Positions 50,434 to 62,781 are shown, counted from the stretch's first letter. The stretch: 64,000 nucleotides of DNA from Marthasterias glacialis (GCA_911728455.2 OU452219.1:10382397-10446396); one strand, 5' to 3'. The notes: generated by a model from the letters alone, not told the origin. Program-made: numbers and translations.

Positions 50434-51063
50434 GTAAGCCACCTAAACATTCATGGCATTTTTGTGTATTACAGAAGACATGACAGGCATGAACATGTGT
50501 ATTTTTGTTTGAACTACTGTGCATTTCAATGCTGAAATGAGAAATTCAGACTTTTTTAATGTCTGCTTGGTGAACAAATTAGCTGTTATTTTCTTTGGAC
50601 ATAAGGAACCCCTGCTCTTTGATCTACTTCTCCGGTACTAAGGACTCCAAGAGCTCCTGAAAAGCTGCCAAAAAGTTGAAATGCCATCATTTCAACTTAC
50701 ACCCCCTGGTGCCCCCATTTGAAATCTGGACTGTTTAGGTAAAAAATTACCAAATAAAAAACTTTTATGTAGCAATTTCAATGTTTTGGGGTAAACTATT
50801 TTTCTATTTACATGCAGACATTGTATTTGTTTTTACCTACATGTCAGAATATCTTGTAAAAAATAGCACACAGCATACAAGAGCACCCAAAAGGGGCTTG
50901 TTTAGGGAAAGTGAACCATTTTTATTGGCCTGAAGTGCCCCACTAGAAAAAATCGTGCACCCCTTGTCTCCCCCCCCCCCCCCTAAAATGTTACCCTAGT
51001 TTCGCAGCTGTACTCCACGGGGAGCTGAGAAAGATTACAGGAATGTTATTGGCCCAATGACCA
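50434..51063. other. Start of the last FAM120B-like intron or 3' region; no exon seen
   Basis: No further family motif was recognised directly after the GTAAGC donor at 50434. A C homopolymer of 14 lies near 50971. Confidence 0.4.
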
Positions 51064-51157
51064 GGGGTGGATTTCACAAAATTAGTCCTAACATAGGACT
51101 AGTTACTCATCCTAACTCGAGATAAGACTAGTCCTAGCGCTTTGTGAAAACCACACC
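51064..51157. mobile_element. GGGGTGGATTTCACAAA MITE, copy 2 (shorter)
   Basis: Left end GGGGTGGATTTCACAAA, right end TTTGTGAAAACCACACC. The interior ACTAGTCCTAGCGC matches copy 1 but is shorter by about 26 bp. Confidence 0.75.
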
Positions 51158-52559
51158 AGAGCACCGTTGTAAAACGCATTTGAGATGTTATTGTGAAATG
51201 CGATATATAAGAACTACTATTATCATTAGCGTCAGTTTTCAGGTAGAAATTCACGAGATGATAGTTACTAATATAATTAATGGCTTGATCTATAACACCT
51301 CTCCATAACAATCACATGTCAAATTGCGGGAAAAAAATACAAGATTAAAAATACAAATACGAATTGAAAACTGTTCAGATTTAAGAGTATCGTGAAGGGA
51401 AAATGCAAATCAATTAAGACCAACAATTTACGAAAGGATCAAATTAGATAGGTTCAAAATAGACAGGCAAAAACAAAATTGAAACGATACAAAACGTGAG
51501 GACAAAATATGGAGGGGACAAAAGTGGCTTGTGGCGTCCATATACACATTACGGTCCCAAGGAATACAGCATAGGTTTCCCTGTCAAGATTTTGTATAAA
51601 CACATTTACAGATGGTTTTTAAACCGACGTGGCTTTGCCAATCTTTTAACAACAAAAAAGAAAACTCTGTATTATCAAAGAGTGTAACGAGCTGATGTTG
51701 TTTTGCAAATGAAGGAAATATTTTTGCCTGAGATAAAGGCAAGTAAGTAGTAAACAAGGAAGAGAAAACGACTTCAACCTTGACACCCCACCATAGTTAG
51801 GACCCTGGGATTTCCTTCTGATGCAAATAGCCCAACCATGTCATTTTTTCAAGGGAAGTGAGGTCTACTGGTCTTATCTTGTGTAAGTCCAATAGAGGGG
51901 AAGTGAAGTAAGAAATGCTTAAAATTACCTGATTTTTTTTTCTCAATAGTTTGTTGTCATCTTGATCAGAATTTTATACTGCCCTATGGCAATTAATGAA
52001 TTTAGTGAGTTATGATTGCGTCGGCCTACACAGAACCAGTAACAAAAGCATATTACGAACCAGGCGTTCTTCTGGACAGAATTGGGCACAGAAGTGCCAT
52101 AATGATTTACTTTTGTTGTTGTTGTTAATCAACCTTACCAATCTCAAATCACCAGTGGTGAAAGAGGACATAGACAAAAGTGACGCCATTGGCTCACGAA
52201 AACACGAAACAACAAAAACGGGAAATCACAATTGTGTCCCAGTAAAAATGAAATTTCAAAAAGATTGAGCCATTTTTTGGGCAAAAACCATCATCCATGA
52301 AAGATTTGAGCTTGACAGGATAAATAAAGAGCACGAAACAAGTTTTTCATATAGGTAGCGTTGTGTAAGGTTTTTATGTAGGAAACTTGAGGGTCTGATT
52401 TTCCGTATTGGAATTCTTTTTGATGAATAAATTCATTCCAATCTTCTAGTTTCAATTGGGCCAAGCACACCATACAAACAACTTGTGAAAATTTAATTGA
52501 GGTGATCACGTTTTTAAAGTTCATGGACAACATTGGTAACCATCACAGGCCAGTACCCA
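51158..52559. other. No gene recognised
   Basis: Non-coding, AT-rich. A partial ACTTGTGAAAATTTAATTG word near 52480 belongs to the dispersed repeat next to it. Confidence 0.4.
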
Positions 52560-52940
52560 CACTTTAATTTTATGTGAACCAACATGAAATAACAAAACCT
52601 GTGAAAGTTTAAGCCCTGTAGTTAATTGGAGTAAGTCACAAGAAAATAGTGGGGGGGGGGGGGGGGGGGGGGGGGGGGTCTGATATGTTTGGACTGTTTT
52701 CAAAGACGGCGTTTTGAACTTGTGAGATCAAAACCAATTGTTTTACTCTCTCAAAACCTACACAGCATTTTAAGCAATACTACCTCAAGAGAAGTTTCCC
52801 ACTGTGACCGTCTTTATACCGTGTAAGTTTTGTGCAAATCTGTGAACATTTGTGTGTTCACTCTTACCAATGTTGTGCTCACCCTTTGAGATATATTGAA
52901 TAATGTTGATGGTTTTTTTTTTGCAAAATCTAAATAAATC
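52560..52940. repeat. Reversed copy of the dispersed echinoderm-type repeat, with G28 tract
   Basis: AAACCTGTGAAAGTTTAAGCC, AAGTCACAAGAAAATAGTG, then 28 G (52651-52678), CGTTTTGAACTTGTGAGATC and TTCACTCTTACCAATGTTG. The order of words is the reverse of the 31824 repeat. Confidence 0.45.
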
Positions 52941-55167
52941 AAATCAATTCTCTTTGAGGACAATCTCACAAAAGTATTATTTCAAAGATAAATATTTCCC
53001 AGAAAAATTGGTATACTGATGTCAAGTTTATAGAAGTAGGCGTTGAGATTAAAAATTATAGCTGAATGTTTGCATCTCCATCATACATTTAAAAACTTGT
53101 CCAAAAAGACGCGCTTCGGACAGTCTGTATTTCCTGGAAGTTTTTTTTTTCTGTCATCTGAGGAGTCCTTGAATTTGTTTCCCCTCCATGGGGGAAAGCC
53201 ATGGGGATAGTTTCTCCATTGTGTAAAAGCCAGCACCTCCTCCCATCTTTCTTAGAAAACTTGCCATCCAAAAAATAAAGAACAACTGTAATTAAACAAT
53301 CACATAAGACTGTATGTTGTTTATTGGACACAGGTTTCCCTGAAAGTGTTTGGTATCAATTAATCACCTCCCACCAGTTCCACCTGTCAGTAAATGGTAT
53401 CTGAGCCCTCCTCGTCGTTTTTTTTTTTCTTTTTTAAATTAAAAACCGAAAAATTTCATTGGCAGTCGATGTTCCATGAGTCCGGTAATCATGTAGCAGG
53501 TCTTATACAATTCAAATAGTGTCAAATTACTCACGGCCGAGAAGTGAGAGCCACGGCCCCGGCCGGCTGGCAATCTCACTACGTGTTGATTCAGTTTGTT
53601 TTGATTCCTCTTCATTGGTATTGCTCCATCTACAATAGTTGTCTGGCTGCACGGACTAGCTCCTTTGTGCATGCTCACATTGCCTGCAGCGATTCTTTAT
53701 CAAGTCGGACCCTTGGTAACGTATCTGTGGTTAGAAAGAATTGACTTGCACTCTGTTTTCTGTTTTAATATGATTGTATACAATTAAAAAAAAAATCAAA
53801 TACTTTACAGTACATGGGTGTTAGAGGTTGCCCAAAATAATTGCCAACATATTTTACATAGAGTACTAACTGGAAAGATTGGGGGGGGGGCGAGGTGAGG
53901 GAAATGAGAAAGTCTGTGGAGAGTTCTCTGTGTAGAGTTCCGGGGACAAAGCAGTAGCGGCGTATCTCCAGGGGGAGGGGGGCCCCACAAATTTCAAGTG
54001 CCCCCAGGTGCCCCCCCCCCCAATGAAAAAGTCCTGGCTGTGCCACTGCAAAGGGAGGTTGGGGTCTTGTAAAGACATGCTGTAATATCTGAACCACCTT
54101 GAAAGTTACTAGTTCCTTTAACTTCATGGACTTTGCAGGAAAGAGGGAGGGGAATTTGTCTCCGTGGACGTCGGCCGCGAAGCGCAGTTGAAGCTATTGA
54201 AGTACAGCTACCTCTCAAAATAATAGATTCATCTACCTCTTTTGTTTACCCCCCCCCCCCTTAGCTTATATAGGGGCCTAGCAAGGTGCAGCTGAAGCAT
54301 GTTCAGAATGAGGAAAAAACTAAACATTGTTTGCATTGTTTTTGTTTAAAAGAGTCGCATTCGCACAATATGGTTTCATACAAACTGTGTAAATATAATT
54401 GTACAATATTGTTTCAAATGTACAATTGTTTCCGTAAATTAACTTTGAAATTAACTTCCTGGCCTCTTTAAGTTCTATCTAATTTGGGAGATGCACTGGG
54501 TATAAAGCTCACCCTTTCCCCTTTCTGTTATTTTATGCGTGTTTAAAAAAGGGTGTGTGCGCGGGTAAACCTGGGAGTGGGTAGTAGTGCAGCTTTTTTC
54601 TATATTTGGACAACTCGTTACAAAACACACCGGTCTTGTTGGTTCACGAAGTACAGTGACTTCAAAACATTGGGCTAATTCTAGCTCCAGTCTGCAACAC
54701 CTGCGGAATCATATACTATCCAAATAAGACCTATGCATGGCGAACAAGCCCACCCTAAAAAAACTACAGTTGTAAGATAATTTGCATATCCCTAGGGGAA
54801 GCTTTACCTTGCGCATGACTTGTTTCGGTCCAGAGCAGGCAGTGGCTGCCGTGATTGCAGGATGTGTTATGATAGCATTATTTCCCATGATTAAGTGTAC
54901 ATATTTTGTTGTTGATTCATGCAAATAAGAATGTGTCCACGGAGGTACAGCTGAATCGCCGTTTTCCCCTTCTTCTCCTCTTCTGCTCTCCCCTCTACCT
55001 CTCCCCCCCCCCCCATTCCCTCCTTGATCCTCATTACAAAGGCGTGGTGCAGGTGTTGGCTTCAAGTACATGTATGCATATGTAGCATTCTTGATGGTTT
55101 ATTTCGGAGGGCGCCAAATTCTAGGAGGGGCTTTAAAGGAGCCAACAGGATTTAATTGTGCATTCTT
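52941..55167. other. No gene recognised; short element with CAGTGGC end
   Basis: A piece at about 53950-54049 has ends CAGTAGCGGCGTATC and CCTGGCTGTGCCACTG, hinting at a small CAG…CTG-type DNA element. The rest has G and C homopolymers (53881-53890, 54011-54020, 55005-55014). Confidence 0.35.
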
Positions 55168-55290
55168 GGCCCAGTTTTTGTGGCTAAGCACCGAGTAGTT
55201 TTGCTGAGCAGAAATGGGTTACCAGCCAAATAGCACAGAAAATATTGCTTGTGACTGGCTCCCTGTTGTCTTTGGCTTAGCATATTCATT
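55168..55290. repeat. GGGCCCA-type repeat fragment (copy c)
   Basis: GGCCCAGTTTTTGTGGCTAAG, GGTTACCAGCCAAATA and GTGACTGGCTCCC…TTGGCTTAGCA correspond to copies at 1024 and 55405. Confidence 0.6.
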
Positions 55291-55404
55291 GATGAGCAAT
55301 ACTTTCTTTTTACCTTTACCATGCTGCTACTATCTGAGTGACATTCCCTGAGTGCTATTACACAATCATAAACACCGATTACCATTGTATTAACAAAGGA
55401 TCCT

Positions 55405-55543
55405 GGGCCCAATTTAAGCATTACTAAAATTGCTCTGAGCAGAAACAGGTGACCAACCCAAATACCATGTAATGTATACTGTTTGTGACTGGTTCCCGGC
55501 TTGGCACCATTTTCTGCTTAACAGCTTCATGAAGTTGGGACCA
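55405..55543. repeat. GGGCCCA-type repeat (copy d)
   Basis: GGGCCCAATTTAAGCATTAC … GACCAACCCAAATACCATG … TTCTGCTTAACAGCTTCATG … GTTGGGACC; inverted ends as in copy b. Confidence 0.65.
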
Positions 55544-55665
55544 GACGGATTTTTCTTCCAGCCTGCGCTCGATGACTGGGAGAAAAACTGGCTGTAGCTT
55601 GATGAGGTTATTAAACAGACTCCCATTAGATGTTTACATTTCTTGAGAGGGGTTTTTACTTTACT

Positions 55666-55880
55666 TTTTTATTTTATGCAATTCGCCCATCACTACCATC
55701 ACACAAGGCCCATTGGCCACTCGAGGTGTGGACTACTTTTTTGAAAGGCTGGAAACCTGCCCCAAAATGCGCAGAAACAAGACACGGAGAGGTATGAACA
55801 GTCTCTTAACAGCACAGCTAAGAACAGGGAGGGGTAAATGAATCCGTTGCGGGACAAACATAACTGCCTCTTCACCTATT
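55666..55880 (-). mobile_element. tRNA-Leu-like SINE, family C, copy 2 (head lost)
   Basis: The plus strand reads ATGCAATTCGCCCATCAC, GGCCCATTGGCCACTCGAGG and AAATGAATCCGTTGC, the exact reverse of the body of the copy at 49197. The tRNA head is missing, i.e. 5'-truncated. Confidence 0.8.
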
Positions 55881-56646
55881 TGGCTCATCTGAGGACCAAT
55901 CCTCCAGTGCTCAGCTTCCTGCCCTCCACAGCTGCCTCATCTTGTCTCGCTCCTGATCCACTCTCCATTCTCCAAGCCCTAATTCCCACCGGATATTGTT
56001 AAGATCTTGAAGAAATGGAAGATCATTTTTCAGTCATGACAGCTCCACCAACCGCAGTTGTGTCTTCTTTTCTCCTTGCTCTCATCTGTGTCTTGCCCTC
56101 CTAAATTTTTTATTTATTTTCTAGCTCGCAAATGAGGAGTTTTTCTTACCTCACCGGAATGATCAGAATTTTTATGTTTCGGTTAGATGGCGGTTGTAAA
56201 TCTAAAATGGTTGACTTGGCCTCGCTGGGTAATTCCTCTTGCTCCTAAATACAAGAGCCACGCCGTCTGTCATCAGATTACAGGAAAAGTCAGACAAATT
56301 TTTGGTGTGTTTGTCGGAGTGGAATTTAGGAATGTTAATACATTTTCTGCAAACTGCCAATCATATTTATGTCTGTAGGGCAGACCCGAGGTACAGGGAT
56401 TGTATGTTTTCTTCACCTGTCAACATTTCTGCTGAAACTCACTGCATCATTGTTCAACAAATTTGCAAATCAGAGGGAGTATTATAAAGAGTCCATATTA
56501 ATGGTTTCCAACAACTTCAAATCTGTGGCGCATTCTTTGAAACAATAAGAATTGGAGTATTATTATTATTTCTTTTTCGAAGCCAAAAACTTGATAAAAT
56601 TCAGATTTGATTGTCGTCGATACTTCCCAAGTTTGATCTTGCTTTG
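55881..56646. other. No gene recognised
   Basis: Only short frames without family similarity. Confidence 0.4.
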
Positions 56647-56810
56647 CGTGTTGCCGTGTTCTCCTCTGCCTGTCACCTCGGTGACCCCGGTTCGAATCCC
56701 GGACTGGAGCCTTGCATGTGGTTTTCAGTCCCTACCTGATGGCGTGAGTTTTCCATATTTAGGGTTTTTTCCCTCCCACTTCCAAAACTGAAATGTCTTC
56801 AACATCTTCT
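56647..56810 (+). mobile_element. tRNA-derived SINE, family B, copy 2
   Basis: CGGTTCGAATCCCGGACTGG (B box), GGAGCCTTGCATGTGG, CAGTCCCTACCTGATGG and TTTCCCTCCCACTTCC follow the same order as the minus-strand copy in FAM120B-like intron 1. Confidence 0.75.
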
Positions 56811-59592
56811 CTTCACAGGTATATTCAGGCCTATGGGCCACAGTGCTAGTCGCTTTTGAGTGTCGCATGGTTTTATTACCAGCGAGATGTAATATTAATA
56901 TTAACAACATTCTTTGACATCGTCATCAACTGGTTTTATACTCGTGTAACTGTGACTTTCCAACTTGAGCTCTTGTTACTTACTGGATTTCACATAACTA
57001 ATATCATCCCGAGGAGTTAGGTCCCAATATACTTAATTTTATCATAAGTCATTATTCACATAGCAGGCTTAAAAACCATTCCTTCAAAAGTCTAAATTCC
57101 CCACTGGGAGCATAGAGTCTGTATATAACTTTTTAAAATGTTCCACTGTCTCCTTAACCATGATTCTCATGAGGATTGGAGCTGTAATCAGTTATCGAAA
57201 AGAGCTGCTCAAACTGTTCTTTGCAGACTAATTTTCCACACCGCTGAACAAGGCAATGTGTGGCCAGGAAGGCCCGGGAAGTTCGGAAGGCTGTACGACA
57301 TTTTTCCGGGCACACAAAGTACAACTTTTTGCCCCAGTAGAATGTCACAAGCAATAAAGTGGCTTTTTTAAAGAAAAAATAGGGCATCACTGTTGTATAT
57401 TCGTTGCTATAGAAGTACTCCCAATACATATTGTCCATTCCCATGCGGAATTTAACTTTCCTGCAATGACTTATAAATGGCAGAAAGACGACCAAACTTT
57501 AACACAATATATAGTTTTCTTTGAACACAATTTTGGACAGTATTATTGCTTATTTGCCGGTCACACTTTCGTGACGTCCTTCCGGGCACATGATGACCTT
57601 TACCCTTCAGTTGTCATTATTTGGTACGGGATTTAGGGCCTTTGTATTTCATTTAAAATGTCCATCACCCCACTTCAGCCTTAGTGTCAAAACGTGAGGC
57701 CGTTAACAATGTCGGGATTCATACCATGCGGGTAATTGGTAAGAAGTTTTTATCAGCTAATACCCTGCTGTTTCAGTTCAAGTATGCCTTAATAGTAAAC
57801 AAAAACAAAAGGTTTGAAAATCAAACTACAGATGTCCCTGTCTCACACCTACTGTGAATACTGTTTCTGTTTGAGAGGAGGCACTTATGCATTGTTTAAT
57901 GCGTAAAACTCTATGAAAATGACCATTCTTTTGCTGGAGATGACAAACGGAGCAGGCCCTGGCTCAGCATTGGCAGCTGCAAAAGACCGAATCGGTCTAA
58001 TATGCGAAACAACCGCTTCTCCGCATTTGGCATGCCTCATAATGAGCTGCCCATAAATCACTGTATGTTCCATTATACACGCACCTCATTCTCGTAATTG
58101 TTTCTTAGGCCTAGGGGTGTATCACTTCTGAGTTTCCCCCATTTGTGTTGTTGAATATTGGCATCAATTAATCTATGGCACGATGTGTATTTTTAATGAG
58201 ATATCCTGTGGATTTTCCCAGACCGTACATTGATGTGCATTTTAAAGCAGGCGATTGATGTTTTTCTTGATGGGAAGATGGGTGCATGATGGAAATTTAC
58301 ACTGAAGTTGGTGGTTGTGACGCTGTACATTATGGTAGTTTTGTTTTCAAGAGACAATAACCATATTTTTGACCCATCAAACTTTCTAAGACACATTTCA
58401 AAAAAGTTACTGTTGAATTTAACTTGTCAACACAAGAATATGCTCTCATGAAAGTCTAAAATGCTTACATATTTTGTAAATTTAGGTTTTCAGAGTCTAC
58501 ATAATTACCGTTTTCGCGAACACCCAATAGACTGCGCGACCAACGTTTACATGTCATCACGTGACCCGTAGTGGTTACTACGTCATCTGAGCTGATGACA
58601 AACTACGTGAAAATTCATGCTGTGACCGACAGAGTCACACCTACAGTCGGCCTTTGGTAATAATAACATCATTATTAAACTGTTTTATTAAATTTGTATG
58701 TAGTTGCATTGATTTCAAAAATATTGCTGTTTCATAAACTACAAGTATTCTACAGGTTTATTTTGAGTTATATGCACTACCAGCGAGCGACGACGATGTA
58801 GCAACCCGCCCTATATTTTGTTTGTAAAAAAAAGGGGGTTGAAAAAGTTAAGAACGTTGGATAAGTGAGTATTTTATACCTAGCCTTGCGGAATTTCAAA
58901 TCAACCAAAGAATCACAGTTTTTGAAAGCCTTTTCTTTGGATGATTTCAGCTTCAAAACTGAAATTCTTATGTTGAAAAGTGTGTGATCGCGGTCGTCTG
59001 GCCCAAACGTTCCGTCGTGCAACTAAAGTACTACCACATCGTGAACATATACGTTCCTTGTAGAATTTCCAAAACTTCCCGAACTGTCCTTACTGGCTTT
59101 ATTCAGCCACTCAAAGGTCTCTGGTATAGAAACTCTTGAATATTTTTCACAGATTTCGAGAAAGAAAAGCCTCGGCCAGATAAACAAATGCAATAATCAT
59201 CATAATGTACCGTACCGCACTTTCCTATGAAGGACGTCGTGTTTGTTTACATTTTAGTAGACTGATTGCGCGACCCACGTGACCTGTAGTGGGTATTGAA
59301 TTTCGTTTTCGCGTTGGTTTGTACACCACGCGCTGCACAGGGCAAAATGGGCCAAGTCCATTTTTCAAGAAGGGACAATCCTGTTCATCAATTATTTGCT
59401 CTCTAATTAAAAGTGCTGTTTTTATAAAATAAACATGTAATAATTTGCATGGTGGAAATAGCAAATATGTTGGTGGTTGACCCTTGATGACCTTCACCGC
59501 CCACACAACTCTCACCAGGTTAAGACGATGCATTTTAATCTCCTTTGTAATCTCTAATCAAATGTATAAGTTTAATGTATCAAAATGACTCC
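56811..59592. other. No gene recognised
   Basis: No coding exon, RNA gene or repeat partner identified. Confidence 0.4.
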
Positions 59593-59857
59593 TGTTTCGA
59601 TTGCCATTTTAATTTGTTAATACAACATTCTGTGTATCACTTATAAGCCACTCAAGCTGTCTTTCCCAGAAATAGTTATCATTAAACAATACCAGCATTA
59701 TCAAAAAAAACAAAACAATTGCGGATGCACCCACACTAATTGTTTTCTGATAATGCTGGTATTCATTTAATGATAATTATTTCTTGGAAGGACAGCGAGA
59801 GTGGCTTTATGTGATACACAGATGATGTATATATAATTATAATGGTAATCGAAACAT
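59593..59857. repeat. Stem-loop: about 130-bp inverted repeat with 17-nt loop
   Basis: Left arm starts TGTTTCGATTGCCATTTTAA and includes GTGTATCACTTATAAGCCAC and ATACCAGCATTATCA. The right arm is its reverse complement (TGATAATGCTGGTAT…GTGATACACAGATG…CGAAACATGA). The innermost stem AAAACAATT/AATTGTTTT (59712-59720/59738-59746) closes a 17-nt loop. Confidence 0.8.
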
Positions 59858-61357
59858 GAGGCAACGGAACTTATATAGTTTGGATAGTTTGGAACGTAGG
59901 ATAGTTTGCAAGACCCGAAAAGTAAATTAACAGAATCGTAGTTTAAAATATATATTTAGATAGATGATTATTTACGTAAGATTTCGTCCTTTTCATTAAT
60001 ACTGTCATTGAATAACAGACCAATTAAGGTTCGGAAGTAATAACTCACAAGGGAACAATAACTGCTCCCAATAATGGTTACCGGTATTTTTATGGCGATA
60101 ATTTGTTTAATGAGCAGGTTAAAATGAACACAATACTTTTTGAAATCTTTACCTAAAATCTTTGATGATACTGTTTTATTGCAAAAGGCATCAGTAATTT
60201 TAGTATCATCATGATGAAAGAGAATTCCCTTTTTTGGTTACAAAAGAGCTCGTTGTTGGAAAGAGCTACTATTTCATTATCAGAATTAGCGTTGACAAGT
60301 CAACCGAGAAGGGAGAACATTTCAAATAAGCTATTTATATGAAGTTGATAAACGATTGTCATTGAATCTATCAAACGACAGCCTGCAGCCTGTTTTGAAT
60401 TTTTAATTTTTTTGTTATGTTTTCCCCTATGCACAAGCTGATGAGCGTTCCTCCATACCGCATGTTGCAGTGTATCGCTTTGGGCGGCTTCGTTTTTTTT
60501 TTGTTTTTTGGGCGGCTTGGTGGTCCATGACTAAACGGTTAAAAAAGAAGGGAAGCCAGATACTCGAGAGTTGCAACGAAAAAACAAGCACGTTTCAATA
60601 TTTGGCTACAAAATCTGTGTTTGACGGCGTCATTATTAAAGGCTTCATCAACTTCATATAAATAGCTTATTTTAAATGTTCTCCCTTCACGGTTGACTTG
60701 TCAGCACTAGTACTGATAATGAAATATTAGCTCTTTCCAACAACGCGCTCTTTTGTAATCAAAAAAAGGTAATTTTCTTTCATCATGATGATGCTAAAAT
60801 TACTGATGCCTTTTGCAATAAAACAGTCTCATCAAAGATTTCAGGCAAATATTTCAAAAAGTATTGTGTTCATTTTAACCTGCTCATTAAAAAAATTATC
60901 GCCATAAAATTACCAGTAACCATTAATGAGAGCAGTTGTTGTTCCCTTGTGATGAGTTATTACTTCCGAACTTGAATTGATCTGTTATTCAACGACAATA
61001 CTAATGAAAAGGACGAAATCTTACGCAAATAGTCATTTTTACGTAGATCTATTTTAACCTACGATTCTGTTAATTTACTTCAAGGGTCATGCAAACTACT
61101 CTACATCTTTTGCAGCAGCCTCGAGCGGTGCAGGGACTGGTGGGATAAAACGTTCACCTTTGTAAATGACGAGGTCAAGAAAGGTGGTTTGATTGTCGGA
61201 GGTCGCTATTAGTGAATTTCAATGCTAGGTGCAGGTTGTTAAACATCCCAATAAGTTGCATTACCTCATGTTTCGATTGCCATTATACATTGTTAACACA
61301 TCATCTGTGTATCACATATAAGCTACTCAAGCTGTCCTTCCCATAAACATCATTAAG
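59775..61357. mobile_element. Large fold-back element, arms about 575 and 710 bp, loop about 297 bp
   Basis: Left arm 59775-60349, right arm 60647-61357, inverted and colinear with moderate divergence. Matching words include AAGGACGAAATCTTACG versus CGTAAGATTTCGTCCTT, GTTAATTTACTT versus AAGTAAATTAAC, and ATCAACTTCATATAAATAGC versus GCTATTTATATGAAGTTGAT at the loop edge. The right arm has about 160 bp extra at 61100-61255. No transposase reading frame. Resembles fold-back (TU-like) elements described in sea urchins; the family name is inference. Confidence 0.8.
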
Positions 61358-61831
61358 GTCTTTTAATCTTCGTGGTTCAATTTCACATTTGTTTTACCAA
61401 AGTGTTATTCAGTCCGTCTCTACTTTTTTTAGCTGCATAGTTTGAAATAATAATATAACCGTGGCAATTTAGAGGAAATATTATCGTATCACCAAGGTTG
61501 GCAGGAAGATTATAGGCTTGGAAGTGAAACAAATCAATAAAATCGGATGGACAGCCAGTCTATTACTAAATTAAAAGTCACAACCCAGGACCCAACTCAC
61601 TCCCCTTCCCTCTCGTTCACATTTTCCCATCAGGAAGGTATCGTTCTCTTTCAACTCGTACAAACCGGTTCAGACTGGGTTTTTTTTTACCCAGTGCTAT
61701 TTTATCTTTTTAACTAATTTTTCATGAGACAATTTTGTTTCTTTTATATCAGCTATGGAAATGTTTGATAATGTTTTCTCTCTGTTCACCTTTTAATTGT
61801 GTATAGGTAGTTAGTATTGTATTTGAATGCT

Positions 61832-61841
61832 TATTTATTTA

Positions 61842-61872
<31 letters not shown>

Positions 61873-61874
61873 TT

Positions 61875-61945
<71 letters not shown>

Positions 61946-61995
61946 TTTCAAGATCTTTATACGGGATACAAATATCAGCTCAACGGCTGTTTTAC
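61832..61995 (-). mobile_element. Short reversed LINE 3' end with (TAAA)n tail
   Basis: The reverse strand reads GCCGTTGAGCTGATATTTG, then TATAAAGATCTTGAAATAAA, and continues into about 28 TAAA units (plus-strand TTTA tract 61832-61948). The same 3' end follows the LINE remnant at 5120-5185, so this is a heavily 5'-truncated insertion of that family. The Leu/Ile/Tyr/Phe-only reading frames here are microsatellite translations. Confidence 0.75.
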
Positions 61996-61999
61996 ATTA

Positions 62000-62418
62000 T
62001 GTGTCTTGAAGAAGAGAATACTGAAGAAAAAAAGTATACTTACAGTCAGAGTAAAAGAGATTTTAAAAAGAAAAACATCAAGAGGATTAGTGCACCCGTG
62101 GAAAACAATTTTCACCTTTATTTGTAAACTGTGATGTAATAAATAAAATTGAAATGAATTGAGGAATATAATCAGGTGCTGGTGATCTATCTAAACATTA
62201 CACCATGTCATTACCGGTGTCTGAATATTTTGACTGTTCGTGCGAGGGTCTTACTTATTTTCTTCTCCCTAATTGATGTAGGAATGGTTCATAAAAATAC
62301 CACCGAAGAAAATAGCAAACATCATTTGCATTAGAGAATGTTTTTTGTTCTATATTTTGTTCTATATGAGGATAATTTCATTTAATAGCAAAATCATATA
62401 AAATAAAGGATGCCTATA
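62000..62418. other. No gene recognised
   Basis: Non-coding; contains TAATAAATAAAATTGAAATG near 62136, another possible retroelement tail. Confidence 0.4.
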
Positions 62419-62603
62419 CTGCCTCTAGCTATCAGGCAATCTCGATGGTCTAGTAGGTAAGAAATCTGCTCTTTAGAATGGCAAAGGTCGTGGGTTCGAA
62501 TCCCACCTGAGTAATACGCCTGTGGGGTTTTTCACAGGACTCGGGAAAGTACTGGGTATGCAGTGCCTAACACACATCGATGTATGAGTAAAACACAAAC
62601 AAT
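62419..62603 (+). mobile_element. tRNA-derived SINE, family A, copy 2
   Basis: ACTGCCTCTAGCTATCAGG, CAATCTCGATGGTCTAGTAG (A box), TGGGTTCGAATCCCACC (B box), GCCTGTGGGGTTTTTCACAG and ACACACATCGATGTATGAG, colinear with the reverse of the copy at 30773. Confidence 0.8.
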
Positions 62604-62781
62604 AAGATAATTTCATTCCTATGCAAGTCCTGGCAAATCCAAGCATATACTATTTCGCCAAGGAGACATGGAATTTAAGATTTCGTTATTTTTAAAAGTC
62701 ACGAATTTCATTCTTCTGATTGTAACCCAAAGTAAACTTTGTAAGTCTTTTTTAATATTACTTTTGTTTGTTTGGAACCAG

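Noticed and set aside
50434..50535. FAM120B-like C-terminus VSHLNIHGIFVYYRRH…
   Set aside because: Read-through of a strong GTAAGC donor with no similarity to the family.
54709..55071. Gly/Arg-rich frame resembling an RGG tail
   Set aside because: Minus strand, caused by a CT/C-rich tract, and unrelated to the plus-strand FAM120B-like gene.
61817..62134. Tyr/Leu/Ile/Phe-rich frames that look like membrane proteins
   Set aside because: Translation of the TTTA microsatellite tail of a reversed LINE.
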